DNA of 64,000 bases from Elizabethkingia argenteiflava. GTDB lineage: Bacteria > Bacteroidota > Bacteroidia > Flavobacteriales > Weeksellaceae. Numbering within the stretch: position 1 is the first letter of the stretch; the number at the start of each line of letters is the position of its first letter. The stretch lies in contig NZ_JAAABJ010000519.1 of the NCBI RefSeq assembly GCF_009904105.1, positions 23,614 through 87,613 of the forward strand, given 5' to 3'. The translations under genes were made by a program, and so were the position numbers. Positions 49,676 through 58,603 of this stretch are shown here, piece after piece. The notes beneath the pieces are model-generated. The model saw nothing but the letters and a program-made list of their open reading frames with translations. It was not told the origin of the DNA and made no database searches.

Positions 49676-50281
49676 ATGTATAAAAACTTTCTAAAACGTA
49701 TTTTGGATTTTATAATAGCATGCTTAGGTCTGCTAATCTTATCTCCTTTGTTTATTATAGTAGCTATAATACTCTATTTCGTTCATCACGGTCGCCCTTT
49801 TTTTATGCAGGAGCGACCAGGATTAAAAGAACGGGTTTTTAAAATTATTAAGTTTAAAACCATGAGCGATAAGAGAGATGCTGAGGGAAGATTGTTACCA
49901 GATGCTGATCGCCTGACTCCGATAGGAGCATTTATACGTAAAACATCCATAGATGAAATTCCACAACTCATCAATGTATTAAAAGGAGATATGTCTTTGG
50001 TGGGGCCCCGTCCCTTGTTACCTCAGTATCTATCTTTATATAATGAATATCAACGTCGTCGTCATGAAGTGAGACCTGGTATTACAGGTTGGGCCCAGGT
50101 TAATGGTCGCAATGCTATTTCCTGGACTAAGAAGTTTGAGCTGGATGTTTGGTATGTAGATCATCTATCTTGGAAGACTGATTTCAATATTTTTTTAATG
50201 ACTTTGAAAAAGGTTTTTAAGAGAGAGGATATCAACCAGAAAGGACAGGCGACTACAGAAGCCTTTAATGGTAATAATTGA
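49676..50281 (+). CDS. PglC-like initiating sugar-phosphate transferase
   Basis: A 201-aa monotopic phosphoglycosyl transferase, near the 200 aa of Campylobacter PglC. It has an N-terminal re-entrant hydrophobic helix (FIIACLGLLILSPLFIIVAI), FKIIKFKTMSD, the catalytic Asp-Glu pair in KTSIDEIPQLINVLKGDMSL, VGPRPLL and RPGITGWAQVNGR. It loads a sugar-1-phosphate (likely diNAcBac, from the adjacent PglD/PglE-like genes) onto undecaprenyl phosphate. Confidence 0.9.
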   Translation: MYKNFLKRILDFIIACLGLLILSPLFIIVAIILYFVHHGRPFFMQERPGLKERVFKIIKFKTMSDKRDAEGRLLPDADRLTPIGAFIRKTSIDEIPQLINVLKGDMSLVGPRPLLPQYLSLYNEYQRRRHEVRPGITGWAQVNGRNAISWTKKFELDVWYVDHLSWKTDFNIFLMTLKKVFKREDINQKGQATTEAFNGNN

Positions 50282-50311
50282 TATTTTTTCATTAATTTAA
50301 CGCTAAAATCA

Positions 50312-50920
50312 ATGTATTTATATGGAGCCAGTGGACACGGTAAAGTAATTGCAGAAATTGCCGAACAGAACAATATAAAAATAGAAGCCTTTATTGATGC
50401 AGATGTAAACAAGCAAAAAATACTGGATTATAAAATTTTACATAAAATGCCTGTCGGTAAAGATGACCCGATTATCATTTCCATAGGGAATAATATAATT
50501 CGAAAAAAAGTTGTATCTGACAATCCAGATTTAAATTATACCTGTCTTATTCACCCTAAAACGGCGATTTCTACTCGAGCTGTTATAGCAGAAGGTAGTG
50601 TGATCATGGCAGGCGTCGTCGTTAACGCAGAAGTGCAGGTGGGAAGGCACTGTATATTAAATACCAATACCTCCTTAGATCATGACTGTGTTCTTGGCGA
50701 TTTTGTACATATTTCACCCAATGCAGCCTTAGCAGGCAATGTGGAGATAGGAGAAGGAACCCATATAGGGATTGGAGCTTCCGTTATTCAGGGAATAAAG
50801 ATTGGGAGATGGTGTACTATAGGTGCAGGCAGCGTCGTTATTAAAGATGTGCCCGATGGTGCTACGCTAGTAGGGAATCCAGGTAAAATTATTAAAATGA
50901 AAAACATTCACAATTTATAA
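50312..50920 (+). CDS. PglD/NeuD-like sugar N-acetyltransferase
   Basis: A 202-aa protein. N-terminal nucleotide-sugar domain MYLYGASGHGKVIAEIAEQ, then hexapeptide repeats (VIAEGSVIMAGVVVNAEVQV, LNTNTSLDHDCVLGDFVHIS, IGEGTHIGIGASVIQGIKIG) ending VGNPGKIIK. His in the LDHDC segment matches the PglD catalytic base. It would acetylate the C4 amino group of UDP-4-amino-4,6-dideoxy-GlcNAc to give UDP-diNAcBac. It lies 10 bases before the matching aminotransferase. Confidence 0.88.
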   Translation: MYLYGASGHGKVIAEIAEQNNIKIEAFIDADVNKQKILDYKILHKMPVGKDDPIIISIGNNIIRKKVVSDNPDLNYTCLIHPKTAISTRAVIAEGSVIMAGVVVNAEVQVGRHCILNTNTSLDHDCVLGDFVHISPNAALAGNVEIGEGTHIGIGASVIQGIKIGRWCTIGAGSVVIKDVPDGATLVGNPGKIIKMKNIHNL

Positions 50921-50930
50921 ATAAAATCTT

Positions 50931-52094
50931 ATGGAAGATAAAATATGGCTATCCTCACCTCATATGGGAGGTAACGAATTAAAATATATCCACGAGGCTT
51001 TTGACACGAATTGGGTAGCCCCCTTAGGTCCCAATGTTAATGGATTTGAAGAAGATTTAGCACAATATTTACAAGAAGAGGTTAAAGTTGTAGCGCTTTC
51101 CGCCGGAACGGCAGCCTTGCATTTAGCATTAATTCAATGTGGGGTAGGTTACGGAGATGAGGTGATTTGTCAATCGATGACATTTTCTGCCTCTGCTAAT
51201 CCTATTGTTTATCAGGGGGCATTTCCTGTATTCGTAGATTCAGAGCCTGAAACCTGGAATATCTGTCCCTTTGCTTTAGAAGAAGCGATTAAAGATAGAA
51301 TAGCCAAAGGAAAAGTGCCCAAGGCTATTATTGCTGTTCATCTATATGGTATGCCCTTTAAAGTCGATGAGATCAGCGGAATCGCTGCAAAGTATAATAT
51401 ACCTTTAATAGAAGATGCTGCCGAAGCTTTAGGCTCTACCTATAAGGGGAAAGCCTGTGGTACCTTTGGTCGTATGGGGGTGCTTTCCTTCAATGGAAAT
51501 AAAATTATTACCACCTCTGGAGGTGGAGCTCTGGTTTGTCATAACCAGCATGAAAAGGATACCGCTGTTTTTTTATCCACCCAAGCTCGGGATCAGGCGC
51601 CGCATTATCAACACTCCCATATCGGATATAATTATAGAATGAGTAATATTGCAGCAGGCATTGGGAGGGGGCAGATGGAAGTGTTGCCTGAACGAGTGAT
51701 ACAAAGACGTAAAGCGCATGATTTTTATAGAGAATTATTTCATGATATAGAAGGAGTAAAGGTTTTTTCCGAACCGACTTCCGACTATTATTCCAATCAT
51801 TGGCTATCTGCTATTATACTAAACCCTAATCGAAGCCAAGTAACACCAGAAGATCTGAGACTTGCACTATTAGAGAGTAATATAGAGTCTCGTCCTTTAT
51901 GGAAGCCTATGCATCTGCAGCCTATTTTTTCAGGAGCCTCTTACTATGGCGGGAAAGTTGCACAAGAATTGTTTGAAAATGGGTTGTGTTTACCTTCAGG
52001 ATCCAATTTAACAGAAAATGAACTGCATAGGATAGCTCAGGTGATTCATAGGGTTTTTAAAAAACAATATCATCTTGAAACCAAAACAAATTAA
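50931..52094 (+). CDS. PglE-like sugar aminotransferase (DegT/DnrJ/EryC1/StrS)
   Basis: A 387-aa PLP enzyme. LSAGTAALHLALIQCGVG, IEDAAEALGSTYKGK (PLP-ring Asp) and VLSFNGNKIITTSGGGALV, where the lysine of NGNK is the likely Schiff-base residue. SPHMGGNELKYIHEAF at the N-terminus is typical of PglE-type enzymes. Predicted to transaminate UDP-4-keto-6-deoxy-GlcNAc made by the dehydratase at 30612. Confidence 0.88.
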   Translation: MEDKIWLSSPHMGGNELKYIHEAFDTNWVAPLGPNVNGFEEDLAQYLQEEVKVVALSAGTAALHLALIQCGVGYGDEVICQSMTFSASANPIVYQGAFPVFVDSEPETWNICPFALEEAIKDRIAKGKVPKAIIAVHLYGMPFKVDEISGIAAKYNIPLIEDAAEALGSTYKGKACGTFGRMGVLSFNGNKIITTSGGGALVCHNQHEKDTAVFLSTQARDQAPHYQHSHIGYNYRMSNIAAGIGRGQMEVLPERVIQRRKAHDFYRELFHDIEGVKVFSEPTSDYYSNHWLSAIILNPNRSQVTPEDLRLALLESNIESRPLWKPMHLQPIFSGASYYGGKVAQELFENGLCLPSGSNLTENELHRIAQVIHRVFKKQYHLETKTN

Positions 52095-52196
52095 AATGGC
52101 TAAACCTATTTTCTTTTAGAGTGACATCAGCAAAAGAGAAAATCACACTCCTATCATTATGAAGATAACATATACGAGTGAGCAAAAGGTACCCGA

Positions 52197-52227
52197 TTTG
52201 CTTTTCGTGATTTAATCTGTATTTTTG
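52197..52227 (+). promoter_or_regulatory. Bacteroidetes-type promoter before the cytidylyltransferase/rml genes
   Basis: TTTG at 52197-52200 and TATTTTTG at 52220-52227 are separated by exactly 19 bases, the same arrangement and identical -7 element as the promoter at 20461. The start site would fall near 52234, supporting the ATG at 52252 over the TTG at 52225, which lies inside the -7 element. Confidence 0.6.
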
Positions 52228-52251
52228 TTTACCATAAAAAAAATATTAAAA

Positions 52252-52701
52252 ATGAAAACACAAAGAATAGGTATTACTTTTTCGGCCTTTGATCTGTTAC
52301 ATGCAGGCCATATCAAAATGTTAGAAGAAGCGAAAACAATATGCGATTATCTTATTGTAGGTTTGCAATTAGATCCAACACTTGACAGACCTAATAAAAA
52401 TAGACCTACCCAGTCCATTGTCGAACGCTATATCCAATTAAAAGCATGTCGTTCGGTGGATGAAATTATACCTTATAATACAGAAGAAGATTTAATGGAT
52501 ATATTAAAATCTTTTGTAATAGACGTACGGATTATAGGAGGAGATTATAAGGATAAAAACTTTACAGGAAAAGAATATTGTGAAGAAAAAGGAATTGAAA
52601 TTTACTATAACAAAAGAGATCATCGTTTTTCGAGTACGGCCTTAAAAAGAGCGGTTTACGAACAAGAACTTAAAAAGATAGGATCACCAAATAATATATG
52701 A
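52252..52701 (+). CDS. Cytidylyltransferase-fold protein (TagD-like)
   Basis: A 149-aa protein from the ATG at 52252. RIGITFSAFDLLHAGHIKML carries the HxGH nucleotide site, VGLQLDPTLDRPNKNRP follows, and DHRFSSTALKRAV is the RxSST-like motif. It resembles glycerol-3-phosphate cytidylyltransferase (TagD) and the RfaE2 group. It could activate a polyol- or alcohol-phosphate substituent as a CDP derivative. It has its own promoter and overlaps rmlC by 4 bases. Substrate unproven. Confidence 0.8.
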   Translation: MKTQRIGITFSAFDLLHAGHIKMLEEAKTICDYLIVGLQLDPTLDRPNKNRPTQSIVERYIQLKACRSVDEIIPYNTEEDLMDILKSFVIDVRIIGGDYKDKNFTGKEYCEEKGIEIYYNKRDHRFSSTALKRAVYEQELKKIGSPNNI

Positions 52702-53243
52702 AGTTAATAGATACCCCCCTTAAGGATTGTTATATTATTGATGCTGAGGTTTTCCATGATGAGAGAGGTTATTTTTATGAAAAATATAATGAAAAAAGAT
52801 TTGAACAGATAACAGGCCTCAACGGACATTTTGTACAGGATAATATATCAAAATCCACATATGGAGTCTTACGTGGGTTACACTTACAGAAAGGAGACTA
52901 TGCACAGGCGAAATTAGTTTCGTGTCTAGAGGGCTGTGTTTGGGATGTGGCTGTAGATTTAAGAGGAAATTCTCCCAGTTTTGGTCAGTGGTTTGGGGTA
53001 GAATTATCAGCTGAAAATAACAGGCAGTTTTATATTCCTAGAGGCTTTGCTCATGGTTTTGTAGTGTTGAGTGAGGTCGCAATATTTTCGTATAAATGTG
53101 ATAATTTTTACCATAAAGAATCTGAGGGCAGTGTGAAATTTAATGATCCAGACCTTAATATTGACTGGAAAATACCGGAAAAAGAGATGATCCTTTCGGA
53201 AAAAGATCAGGCAGCAGCAGCTTTCAAAGATAAAAACTACTAA
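52698..53243 (+). CDS. rmlC: dTDP-4-dehydrorhamnose 3,5-epimerase
   Basis: A 181-aa cupin-fold protein: GYFYEKYNEKRFEQITG, FVQDNISKSTYGVLRGLHLQ (active-site His in RGLHLQ), QFYIPRGFAHGFVVLS and SFGQWFGVELS. It epimerises C3 and C5 of dTDP-4-keto-6-deoxyglucose. The start overlaps the TagD-like gene by 4 bases, and rmlB follows after 9 bases. Confidence 0.93.
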   Translation: MKLIDTPLKDCYIIDAEVFHDERGYFYEKYNEKRFEQITGLNGHFVQDNISKSTYGVLRGLHLQKGDYAQAKLVSCLEGCVWDVAVDLRGNSPSFGQWFGVELSAENNRQFYIPRGFAHGFVVLSEVAIFSYKCDNFYHKESEGSVKFNDPDLNIDWKIPEKEMILSEKDQAAAAFKDKNY

Positions 53244-53252
53244 TCAATAGTC

Positions 53253-54341
53253 ATGAAAAATATTATCATTACAGGAGGTGCAGGATTTATAGGTTCTCAT
53301 GTGGTGCGAGAGTTTGTGAATAAAAATTCTGAAACCACCATTATCAATCTGGATGCACTCACCTATGCTGGCAATTTAGAAAATCTTAAAGATATTGAAC
53401 ACCGATCCAATTATATTTTTGAAAAAGCAGATATTACTAAGCCAGAAGAACTGCAGAAAATTTTCATAAAATACAAGCCAGATGCTATCGTACACTTAGC
53501 AGCCGAAAGCCATGTAGACAGAAGTATTACAGATCCCAATGCCTTTATCAATACAAATGTACTGGGAACCGCCAATTTGCTCAATCTTTGTCGCGAGTTT
53601 TGGAAACCCAATCCTGAACAGGTTCACAAAAGATTTCCGGATGAAAAAAGAACACATCTTTTTTATCACGTATCTACAGATGAAGTATATGGAAGCCTCG
53701 GAGAGACAGGTTTTTTTGAGGAAACAACGCCTTACGATCCGCAGTCCCCTTATTCTGCTTCCAAGGCTGCTTCCGACCACTTGGTAAGGGCGTATGGCAA
53801 TACCTATGGTATTCCTTTTGTTATATCTAACTGTTCCAATAATTATGGACCTCATCATTTCCCAGAGAAGCTCATTCCTCTTTGTATTTTTAATATTTTA
53901 AATGAAAAACCATTACCGATTTATGGGGATGGGCAGTATACTAGAGATTGGTTGTTTGTTCTTGATCATGCCAGAGCTATCCACCAGATATTTAACCAGG
54001 CTAAAACAGGGGAAACTTACAATATTGGGGGCTTTAACGAATGGAAAAATATTGATTTAGTACAAGAACTCATTAGGCAAATGGATGCTAAATTGGGAAG
54101 ACCGGAAGGCCATTCTCAGAAGTTGATTGCTTTTGTTAAAGATCGTCCAGGTCATGATAAGCGCTATGCCATAGATGCCACCAAGCTCCATACAGATTTA
54201 GGCTGGAAGCCTTCTGTAACGTTTCAAGAAGGTTTATCTAAAACTATAGATTGGTATTTAGAAAATCAAGAATGGCTGGAAAGCGTAACCTCTGGAGATT
54301 ATCAAAAATATTATCAGAATCAGTATAGTGAAGAAGTGTGA
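53253..54341 (+). CDS. rmlB: dTDP-glucose 4,6-dehydratase
   Basis: A 362-aa extended SDR: ITGGAGFIGSHVVREFVN (NAD site), LAAESHVDRSI, YHVSTDEVYGSLG (catalytic Thr-Asp-Glu), SPYSASKAASDHLVRAY (YxxxK) and NNYGPHHFPEKLIPL. It forms dTDP-4-keto-6-deoxyglucose from dTDP-glucose, between RmlA and RmlC in the pathway. Other frames in this gene, including one of 120 codons on the minus strand, are shadows. Confidence 0.95.
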   Translation: MKNIIITGGAGFIGSHVVREFVNKNSETTIINLDALTYAGNLENLKDIEHRSNYIFEKADITKPEELQKIFIKYKPDAIVHLAAESHVDRSITDPNAFINTNVLGTANLLNLCREFWKPNPEQVHKRFPDEKRTHLFYHVSTDEVYGSLGETGFFEETTPYDPQSPYSASKAASDHLVRAYGNTYGIPFVISNCSNNYGPHHFPEKLIPLCIFNILNEKPLPIYGDGQYTRDWLFVLDHARAIHQIFNQAKTGETYNIGGFNEWKNIDLVQELIRQMDAKLGRPEGHSQKLIAFVKDRPGHDKRYAIDATKLHTDLGWKPSVTFQEGLSKTIDWYLENQEWLESVTSGDYQKYYQNQYSEEV

Positions 54342-54482
54342 GGCGTTTTTTACACTCCTTATCTTTATGCTAGCCTAAAAATGAAACCTATCTACCTAAT
54401 GAAGAGGATAAGTAGCTTTTAGTCAGTGGTGATAGGTAAAATACATTTTATTCTTGAATAGAAAAAATAGAAAAAATAGAAG

Positions 54483-55352
54483 ATGAAAGGAATCATTCTC
54501 GCCGGAGGTTCCGGGACAAGATTATACCCGTTGACTATAGCCGTTAGTAAACAGCTAATGCCCGTTTACGATAAACCGATGATATATTATCCTTTATCCA
54601 CCTTGCTTTTAGCAGGAATAAGAGATATATTGATTATTACCACTGCTCGCGATCAGTCCAGCTTTATAAAACTGTTAGGAGATGGTTCACAAATAGGCTG
54701 TAATATTCAGTATGTGGTACAACCGAGTCCCGACGGATTAGCTCAAGCATTTATCTTGGGGGAGGAATTCATAGGAAATGATGCTGTAGCCTTAGTATTG
54801 GGAGATAATATTTTCTATGGAAATGGTATGGGTAGAATGTTGAAGAAGAAAACCCACCCAGATGGGGGAGTGGTTTTCGCGTATCATGTCGCCGATCCCG
54901 AACGATATGGAGTGGTTGAATTTGATGTCAATTTTAAAGCCTTATCCATAGAGGAAAAACCCCTTAACCCCAGATCTAACTACGCTGTTCCAGGCTTGTA
55001 TTTCTATGATAATGCTGTGGTGGAAATAGCTAAAAATATACGACCTTCTGCTCGTGGAGAACTCGAAATTACCGATGTTAATAATACCTATTTGAAGCAG
55101 GGTAAATTAGACGTAGGGGTTCTGGATAGAGGCACAGCCTGGTTAGACACCGGTACATTTGATTCCTTGCAAGAGGCATCAGAGTTTGTAAGGGTTATTG
55201 AAAAACGCCAGGGTTTTAAAATTGGATGTATCGAGGAAATTGCTTTTCACAATGGTTTTATAGACGAAGATAAAGTCTTAGAAATAGCGAAACATTATGG
55301 TAAAAGCGGATATGGTGCTTACCTTAAAAACTTAATAAAAAGCAAATTATAA
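54483..55352 (+). CDS. rmlA: Glucose-1-phosphate thymidylyltransferase
   Basis: A 289-aa protein, the usual length. [18 protein letters not shown] is the nucleotide-binding start, with [30 protein letters not shown] and [11 protein letters not shown]. It makes dTDP-glucose. A 141-base gap separates it from rmlB. The set rmlC-rmlB-rmlA lacks rmlD, so the last reduction to dTDP-L-rhamnose must be encoded elsewhere or another dTDP-deoxysugar is made. Confidence 0.95.
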   Translation: MKGIILAGGSGTRLYPLTIAVSKQLMPVYDKPMIYYPLSTLLLAGIRDILIITTARDQSSFIKLLGDGSQIGCNIQYVVQPSPDGLAQAFILGEEFIGNDAVALVLGDNIFYGNGMGRMLKKKTHPDGGVVFAYHVADPERYGVVEFDVNFKALSIEEKPLNPRSNYAVPGLYFYDNAVVEIAKNIRPSARGELEITDVNNTYLKQGKLDVGVLDRGTAWLDTGTFDSLQEASEFVRVIEKRQGFKIGCIEEIAFHNGFIDEDKVLEIAKHYGKSGYGAYLKNLIKSKL

Positions 55353-55403
55353 TCTAAAAAAAACCAGTGGATAGGAGAAAAGCCCAGGCTCAGTTAAAAT
55401 TTT

Positions 55404-55411
55404 TATCTTTG
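55404..55411 (+). promoter_or_regulatory. Possible promoter -7 element before lptB
   Basis: TATCTTTG matches TANNTTTG and lies 20 bases before the lptB ATG, which would give a very short leader. No TTG is found at the expected 19-base spacing, so confidence is limited. Confidence 0.35.
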
Positions 55412-55431
55412 TCAAATATTATTGAGAATAC

Positions 55432-56160
55432 ATGATTCTACGCGGAGAAAATCTGATCAAAGAGTACGGTCCAAAAAAGGTAGTAAAGGGGGTAACAGTC
55501 GAAGTTAGGCAGGGAGAAATTGTAGGGCTATTGGGACCGAATGGGGCTGGTAAAACCACCTCTTTCTATATGATTGTAGGTTTGGTGAAGCCCACTTCGG
55601 GTAAAATCTGGTTAGATGATCACGAGATTACTTCAGATGCTATGTATCGCAGAGCACAGAAAGGTATAGGCTATCTCGCCCAGGAGGCTTCTATATTTAG
55701 AAAACTTTCCGTAGAAGATAATATTCTGGGGGTATTACAGCTTACCAAACTCTCCAAACAGGCACAAAAGAAAAAATGTGATGAGCTCATCGAAGAATTT
55801 TCGCTGGAACACGTGCGTAAGAACCGTGGAGATCTCCTCTCAGGAGGGGAAAGGCGCAGAACAGAGATTGCCCGTTGTCTTGCTACCAGTCCTAGTTTTA
55901 TTTTACTGGATGAGCCTTTTGCAGGGGTAGATCCCATTGCTGTAGAAGATATACAGAAAATTGTACGTTCTTTGGTCGATAAAAACATAGGGATTCTAAT
56001 TACCGATCACAATGTACAACAGACTTTAGCGATTACCCATAAAACTTATATTATGTTCGAGGGTAAAATTTTAAAAGAAGGTCTTCCGGAAGATCTGGCA
56101 CAGGATCCGGAGGTGCGTAAAGCTTATCTTGGAGAGAACTTCCGATTTGAAAAAATATAA
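55432..56160 (+). CDS. lptB: LPS export ABC transporter ATPase LptB
   Basis: A 242-aa ATPase: LLGPNGAGKTTSFYMIVGLV (Walker A), GYLAQEASIFRKLSV (the Q-loop form typical of LptB), NRGDLLSGGERRRTEIARCL (signature), FILLDEPFAGVDPIAVED (Walker B) and ILITDHNVQQTL (H-loop). It powers LPS extraction from the inner membrane with LptFG, which are not in the window. Ends in a 24-base palindrome. Confidence 0.93.
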   Translation: MILRGENLIKEYGPKKVVKGVTVEVRQGEIVGLLGPNGAGKTTSFYMIVGLVKPTSGKIWLDDHEITSDAMYRRAQKGIGYLAQEASIFRKLSVEDNILGVLQLTKLSKQAQKKKCDELIEEFSLEHVRKNRGDLLSGGERRRTEIARCLATSPSFILLDEPFAGVDPIAVEDIQKIVRSLVDKNIGILITDHNVQQTLAITHKTYIMFEGKILKEGLPEDLAQDPEVRKAYLGENFRFEKI

Positions 56161-56184
56161 TAAAGAGGAGATATCTCCTCTTTA
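56161..56184. repeat. Perfect 24-base palindrome after lptB
   Basis: The sequence beginning TAAAGAGGAG and ending CTCCTCTTTA is its own reverse complement and begins directly after the lptB stop codon. As RNA it would form a 10-bp stem with a 4-base loop. No U-run follows, so it may be an mRNA-end stabilising hairpin, a factor-assisted terminator or a protein-binding site. Confidence 0.55.
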
Positions 56185-56333
56185 GGTGAGGAAAAATAAA
56201 AATACAATCATTTTAAGGACTGTAGAAATGAGAAAAGAAATGAAGAAGCAAAAATAGCATAGCCTTATAGGGGGCATCATCTATTTCTATTCATCATTTA
56301 TCTTTAAAATATTAATTATTACGTTGTTTGTTC

Positions 56334-56945
56334 ATGAAAGCATTACTCTTCATTAATGGGATCCCACCAAGAACCTTCCCGGATATCCAAGAATATAATT
56401 TAATTGCTTGTACCGATGGGGCTTTTCATTATCTCAAAGAAAATCATTTTCCTTTAGACCGATTAGATTTTATTTCGGGTGATTGCGATTGCTTTGATGA
56501 AGAGGAGGGCGAGTGGCAGGAAAAATTTGTCTACACTCCCGATCAGAATAAAACAGATTTTTATAAAGCATTAGAAATTATTGTCAAAAAAGGCTTTTGT
56601 CAGGTAGATGTATACGGGGCAAGTGGTGGCGAACAAGATCATTATTTGGGAAACTTAACCGTAGCTTACCTATTTAAGGATAAAATAAAAATTACTTTTT
56701 ATGATGAATATGGAAAATATTTTTTCATTCCTTCTTATTTCGAAGTCTCACAGATACGAGGAAAAATGATATCATTAGTCCCTTATCCGGTAGCTACCAA
56801 AGTGTATACTACAGGGCTCAATTGGCCTTTGTATGGAGAGGATCTTAGTATTATAGGTCGTATAGGAACGCGTAATTTTGCAGTCGAAGATACTTTTACA
56901 TGTTCCTATTTAGAAGGTGGTATTCTGTTGTTTATCGGGAAATAA
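56334..56945 (+). CDS. Thiamine pyrophosphokinase
   Basis: About 203 aa. The ATG at 56334 (MKALLFINGIPP) is preferred to a TTG six bases upstream. ACTDGAFHYL, ISGDCDCFDEEEGEW, PDQNKTDFYKALEI and GASGGEQDHYLGNL are the conserved acidic and Gly-rich motifs that bind thiamine and ATP/Mg. It converts thiamine to thiamine pyrophosphate. It stands alone between lptB and speA. Confidence 0.9.
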   Translation: MKALLFINGIPPRTFPDIQEYNLIACTDGAFHYLKENHFPLDRLDFISGDCDCFDEEEGEWQEKFVYTPDQNKTDFYKALEIIVKKGFCQVDVYGASGGEQDHYLGNLTVAYLFKDKIKITFYDEYGKYFFIPSYFEVSQIRGKMISLVPYPVATKVYTTGLNWPLYGEDLSIIGRIGTRNFAVEDTFTCSYLEGGILLFIGK

Positions 56946-57089
56946 ATATAAAATAGGAAACCTTTTAAGTGTCATTTCTAGCTAAAGATCCTTTATTTTC
57001 AAAGCGTTTTTAAAATCCATTATTTTTTAGCATTTTTGTGTCTCTAAAAATAGATTTATTATATGTTATTTAATCCCCCATTGTAAAGA

Positions 57090-58481
57090 ATGAAAATAAA
57101 GTATTCTGAACTTATAGATCAGACCTTGTATTTCCCACAAGAAGAATTTCAGGTAGAAGACCATAAGCTTAAATTTCATGGAATTCCCTTAATGGAGTTG
57201 GTAGAAAAATTTGGAACCCCTTTGAAGTTTAATTATCTCCCTAAAATTTCCGAGAATATACAGAGGGCAAAAAAATGGTTTACAGATGCCATAAAAACGC
57301 ATGAGTATAAAAATAAATACCGTTATTGCTACTGTACAAAGTCGAGTCACTTTGCGTTTGTATTAGAAGAAGCCTTAAAAAATGATATTAGTATAGAGAC
57401 TTCTTCTGCTTATGACATGGATATTGTCAAAAAACTATATGAAAAAGGGAAGGTTACCCAAGACGTAGAGGTGATCTGTAATGGATTTAAGACGGATGAT
57501 TATCTAGTGAAGATCGCTGATCTTATTAACTCAGGATTCGAAAATATTACGCCTATTCTCGATAACTACCGAGAGTTGGATAAGCTAACTGAAAGTATAG
57601 ACACTACTTTTAATATAGGGATTCGTATTGCTTCAGAAGAAGAGCCTAAATTTGAATTCTACACCTCCCGTTTGGGGATAGGCTATAAAGATATTATTCC
57701 CTATTACAGTCAAAAAATAGCTGAACATCCCAATGCACGTTTAAAGATGTTGCATTTTTTTATCAATACCGGGATAAAAGATACTTCCTATTATTGGAAT
57801 GAGCTGTTTAAGTGTTTGCGGGTATATGCACGTTTGAAAAAAATAGCACCAGAGGTAGATTCTCTTAATATTGGTGGAGGATTTCCGATTAAAACTTCTT
57901 TAAATTTCAATTACGATTATGAATATATGGTAAATGAAATTGTATTACAGATTAAAAAATTCTGTGAAGAAGAAGGGGTCGAAGAACCCAATATTTATAC
58001 AGAATTCGGCTCATTTACTGTCGGAGAAAGTGGGGGGAATCTCTATCAAATCATCAGTCAGAAACGCCAAAATGACCGCGAAAAGTGGAATATGATAGAT
58101 AGCTCATTTATGACCACCTTACCCGATACCTGGGCGATTTCTCGACATTTTATCATGTTGCCGCTTAACCGTTGGGATGATACCTATGAAAGGGTTTTTC
58201 TGGGAGGGCTTACTTGTGATTCCGATGATTATTATAACTCTGAACAACATACCAATGCCATATACCTTCCGGTCTTTACCGATACCAAACCTTTATATAT
58301 AGGATTTTTCAATACCGGAGCCTATCAGGAAACAATCGGAGGATATGGAGGAGTACATCACTGCTTAATACCACAACCTAGGCATGTATTAATAGATCGC
58401 GATCAAGAAGGTAACTATGTCTATTCTGTATTTCGAGAAGAGCAGGATCCAGGTGATGTTTTACAACTTTTAGGATACTAA
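57090..58481 (+). CDS. speA: Biosynthetic-type arginine decarboxylase (PLP fold III)
   Basis: A 463-aa protein, shorter than the ~650-aa E. coli SpeA but of the size seen in Bacteroidetes. YRYCYCTKSSHFAFVLE contains the PLP lysine, SLNIGGGFPIKTS the glycine loop, NIYTEFGSFTVGESGG the phosphate-binding region and GGLTCDSDDYYN the catalytic cysteine-aspartate region. It decarboxylates arginine to agmatine for polyamine synthesis. A bidirectional terminator follows at 58493. Confidence 0.88.
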   Translation: MKIKYSELIDQTLYFPQEEFQVEDHKLKFHGIPLMELVEKFGTPLKFNYLPKISENIQRAKKWFTDAIKTHEYKNKYRYCYCTKSSHFAFVLEEALKNDISIETSSAYDMDIVKKLYEKGKVTQDVEVICNGFKTDDYLVKIADLINSGFENITPILDNYRELDKLTESIDTTFNIGIRIASEEEPKFEFYTSRLGIGYKDIIPYYSQKIAEHPNARLKMLHFFINTGIKDTSYYWNELFKCLRVYARLKKIAPEVDSLNIGGGFPIKTSLNFNYDYEYMVNEIVLQIKKFCEEEGVEEPNIYTEFGSFTVGESGGNLYQIISQKRQNDREKWNMIDSSFMTTLPDTWAISRHFIMLPLNRWDDTYERVFLGGLTCDSDDYYNSEQHTNAIYLPVFTDTKPLYIGFFNTGAYQETIGGYGGVHHCLIPQPRHVLIDRDQEGNYVYSVFREEQDPGDVLQLLGY

Positions 58482-58492
58482 AATCAGGATAA

Positions 58493-58523
58493 CAAAAAAA
58501 GCGGTGTATAAACCGCTTTTTTA
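58493..58523. terminator. Bidirectional intrinsic terminator
   Basis: AGCGGT (58500-58505) and ACCGCT (58512-58517) form a 6-bp GC-rich stem around GTATAA, flanked by an A-run on the left and a T-run on the right, so both strands give a stem plus U-tract. It lies between the convergent speA and HAD genes. Confidence 0.85.
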
Positions 58524-58603
58524 TTGTTACTGTTTATTTTTTAGTCTCAATATTTCGCTTCCTACGGGTATTCGGAAGATCAAAATGATTTTGTAGAGAG
58601 CTG

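Noticed and set aside
53496..53858. 120-codon minus-strand frame inside rmlB
   Set aside because: It lies wholly within rmlB, which has every expected family motif; the frame has no recognisable motif and a + strand frame in the same place is equally meaningless.
54335..54365. Weak hairpin (AGTGT/ACACT) around the rmlB stop
   Set aside because: Only five base pairs with a 13-base loop and no following T-run in the right place, so not called a terminator.
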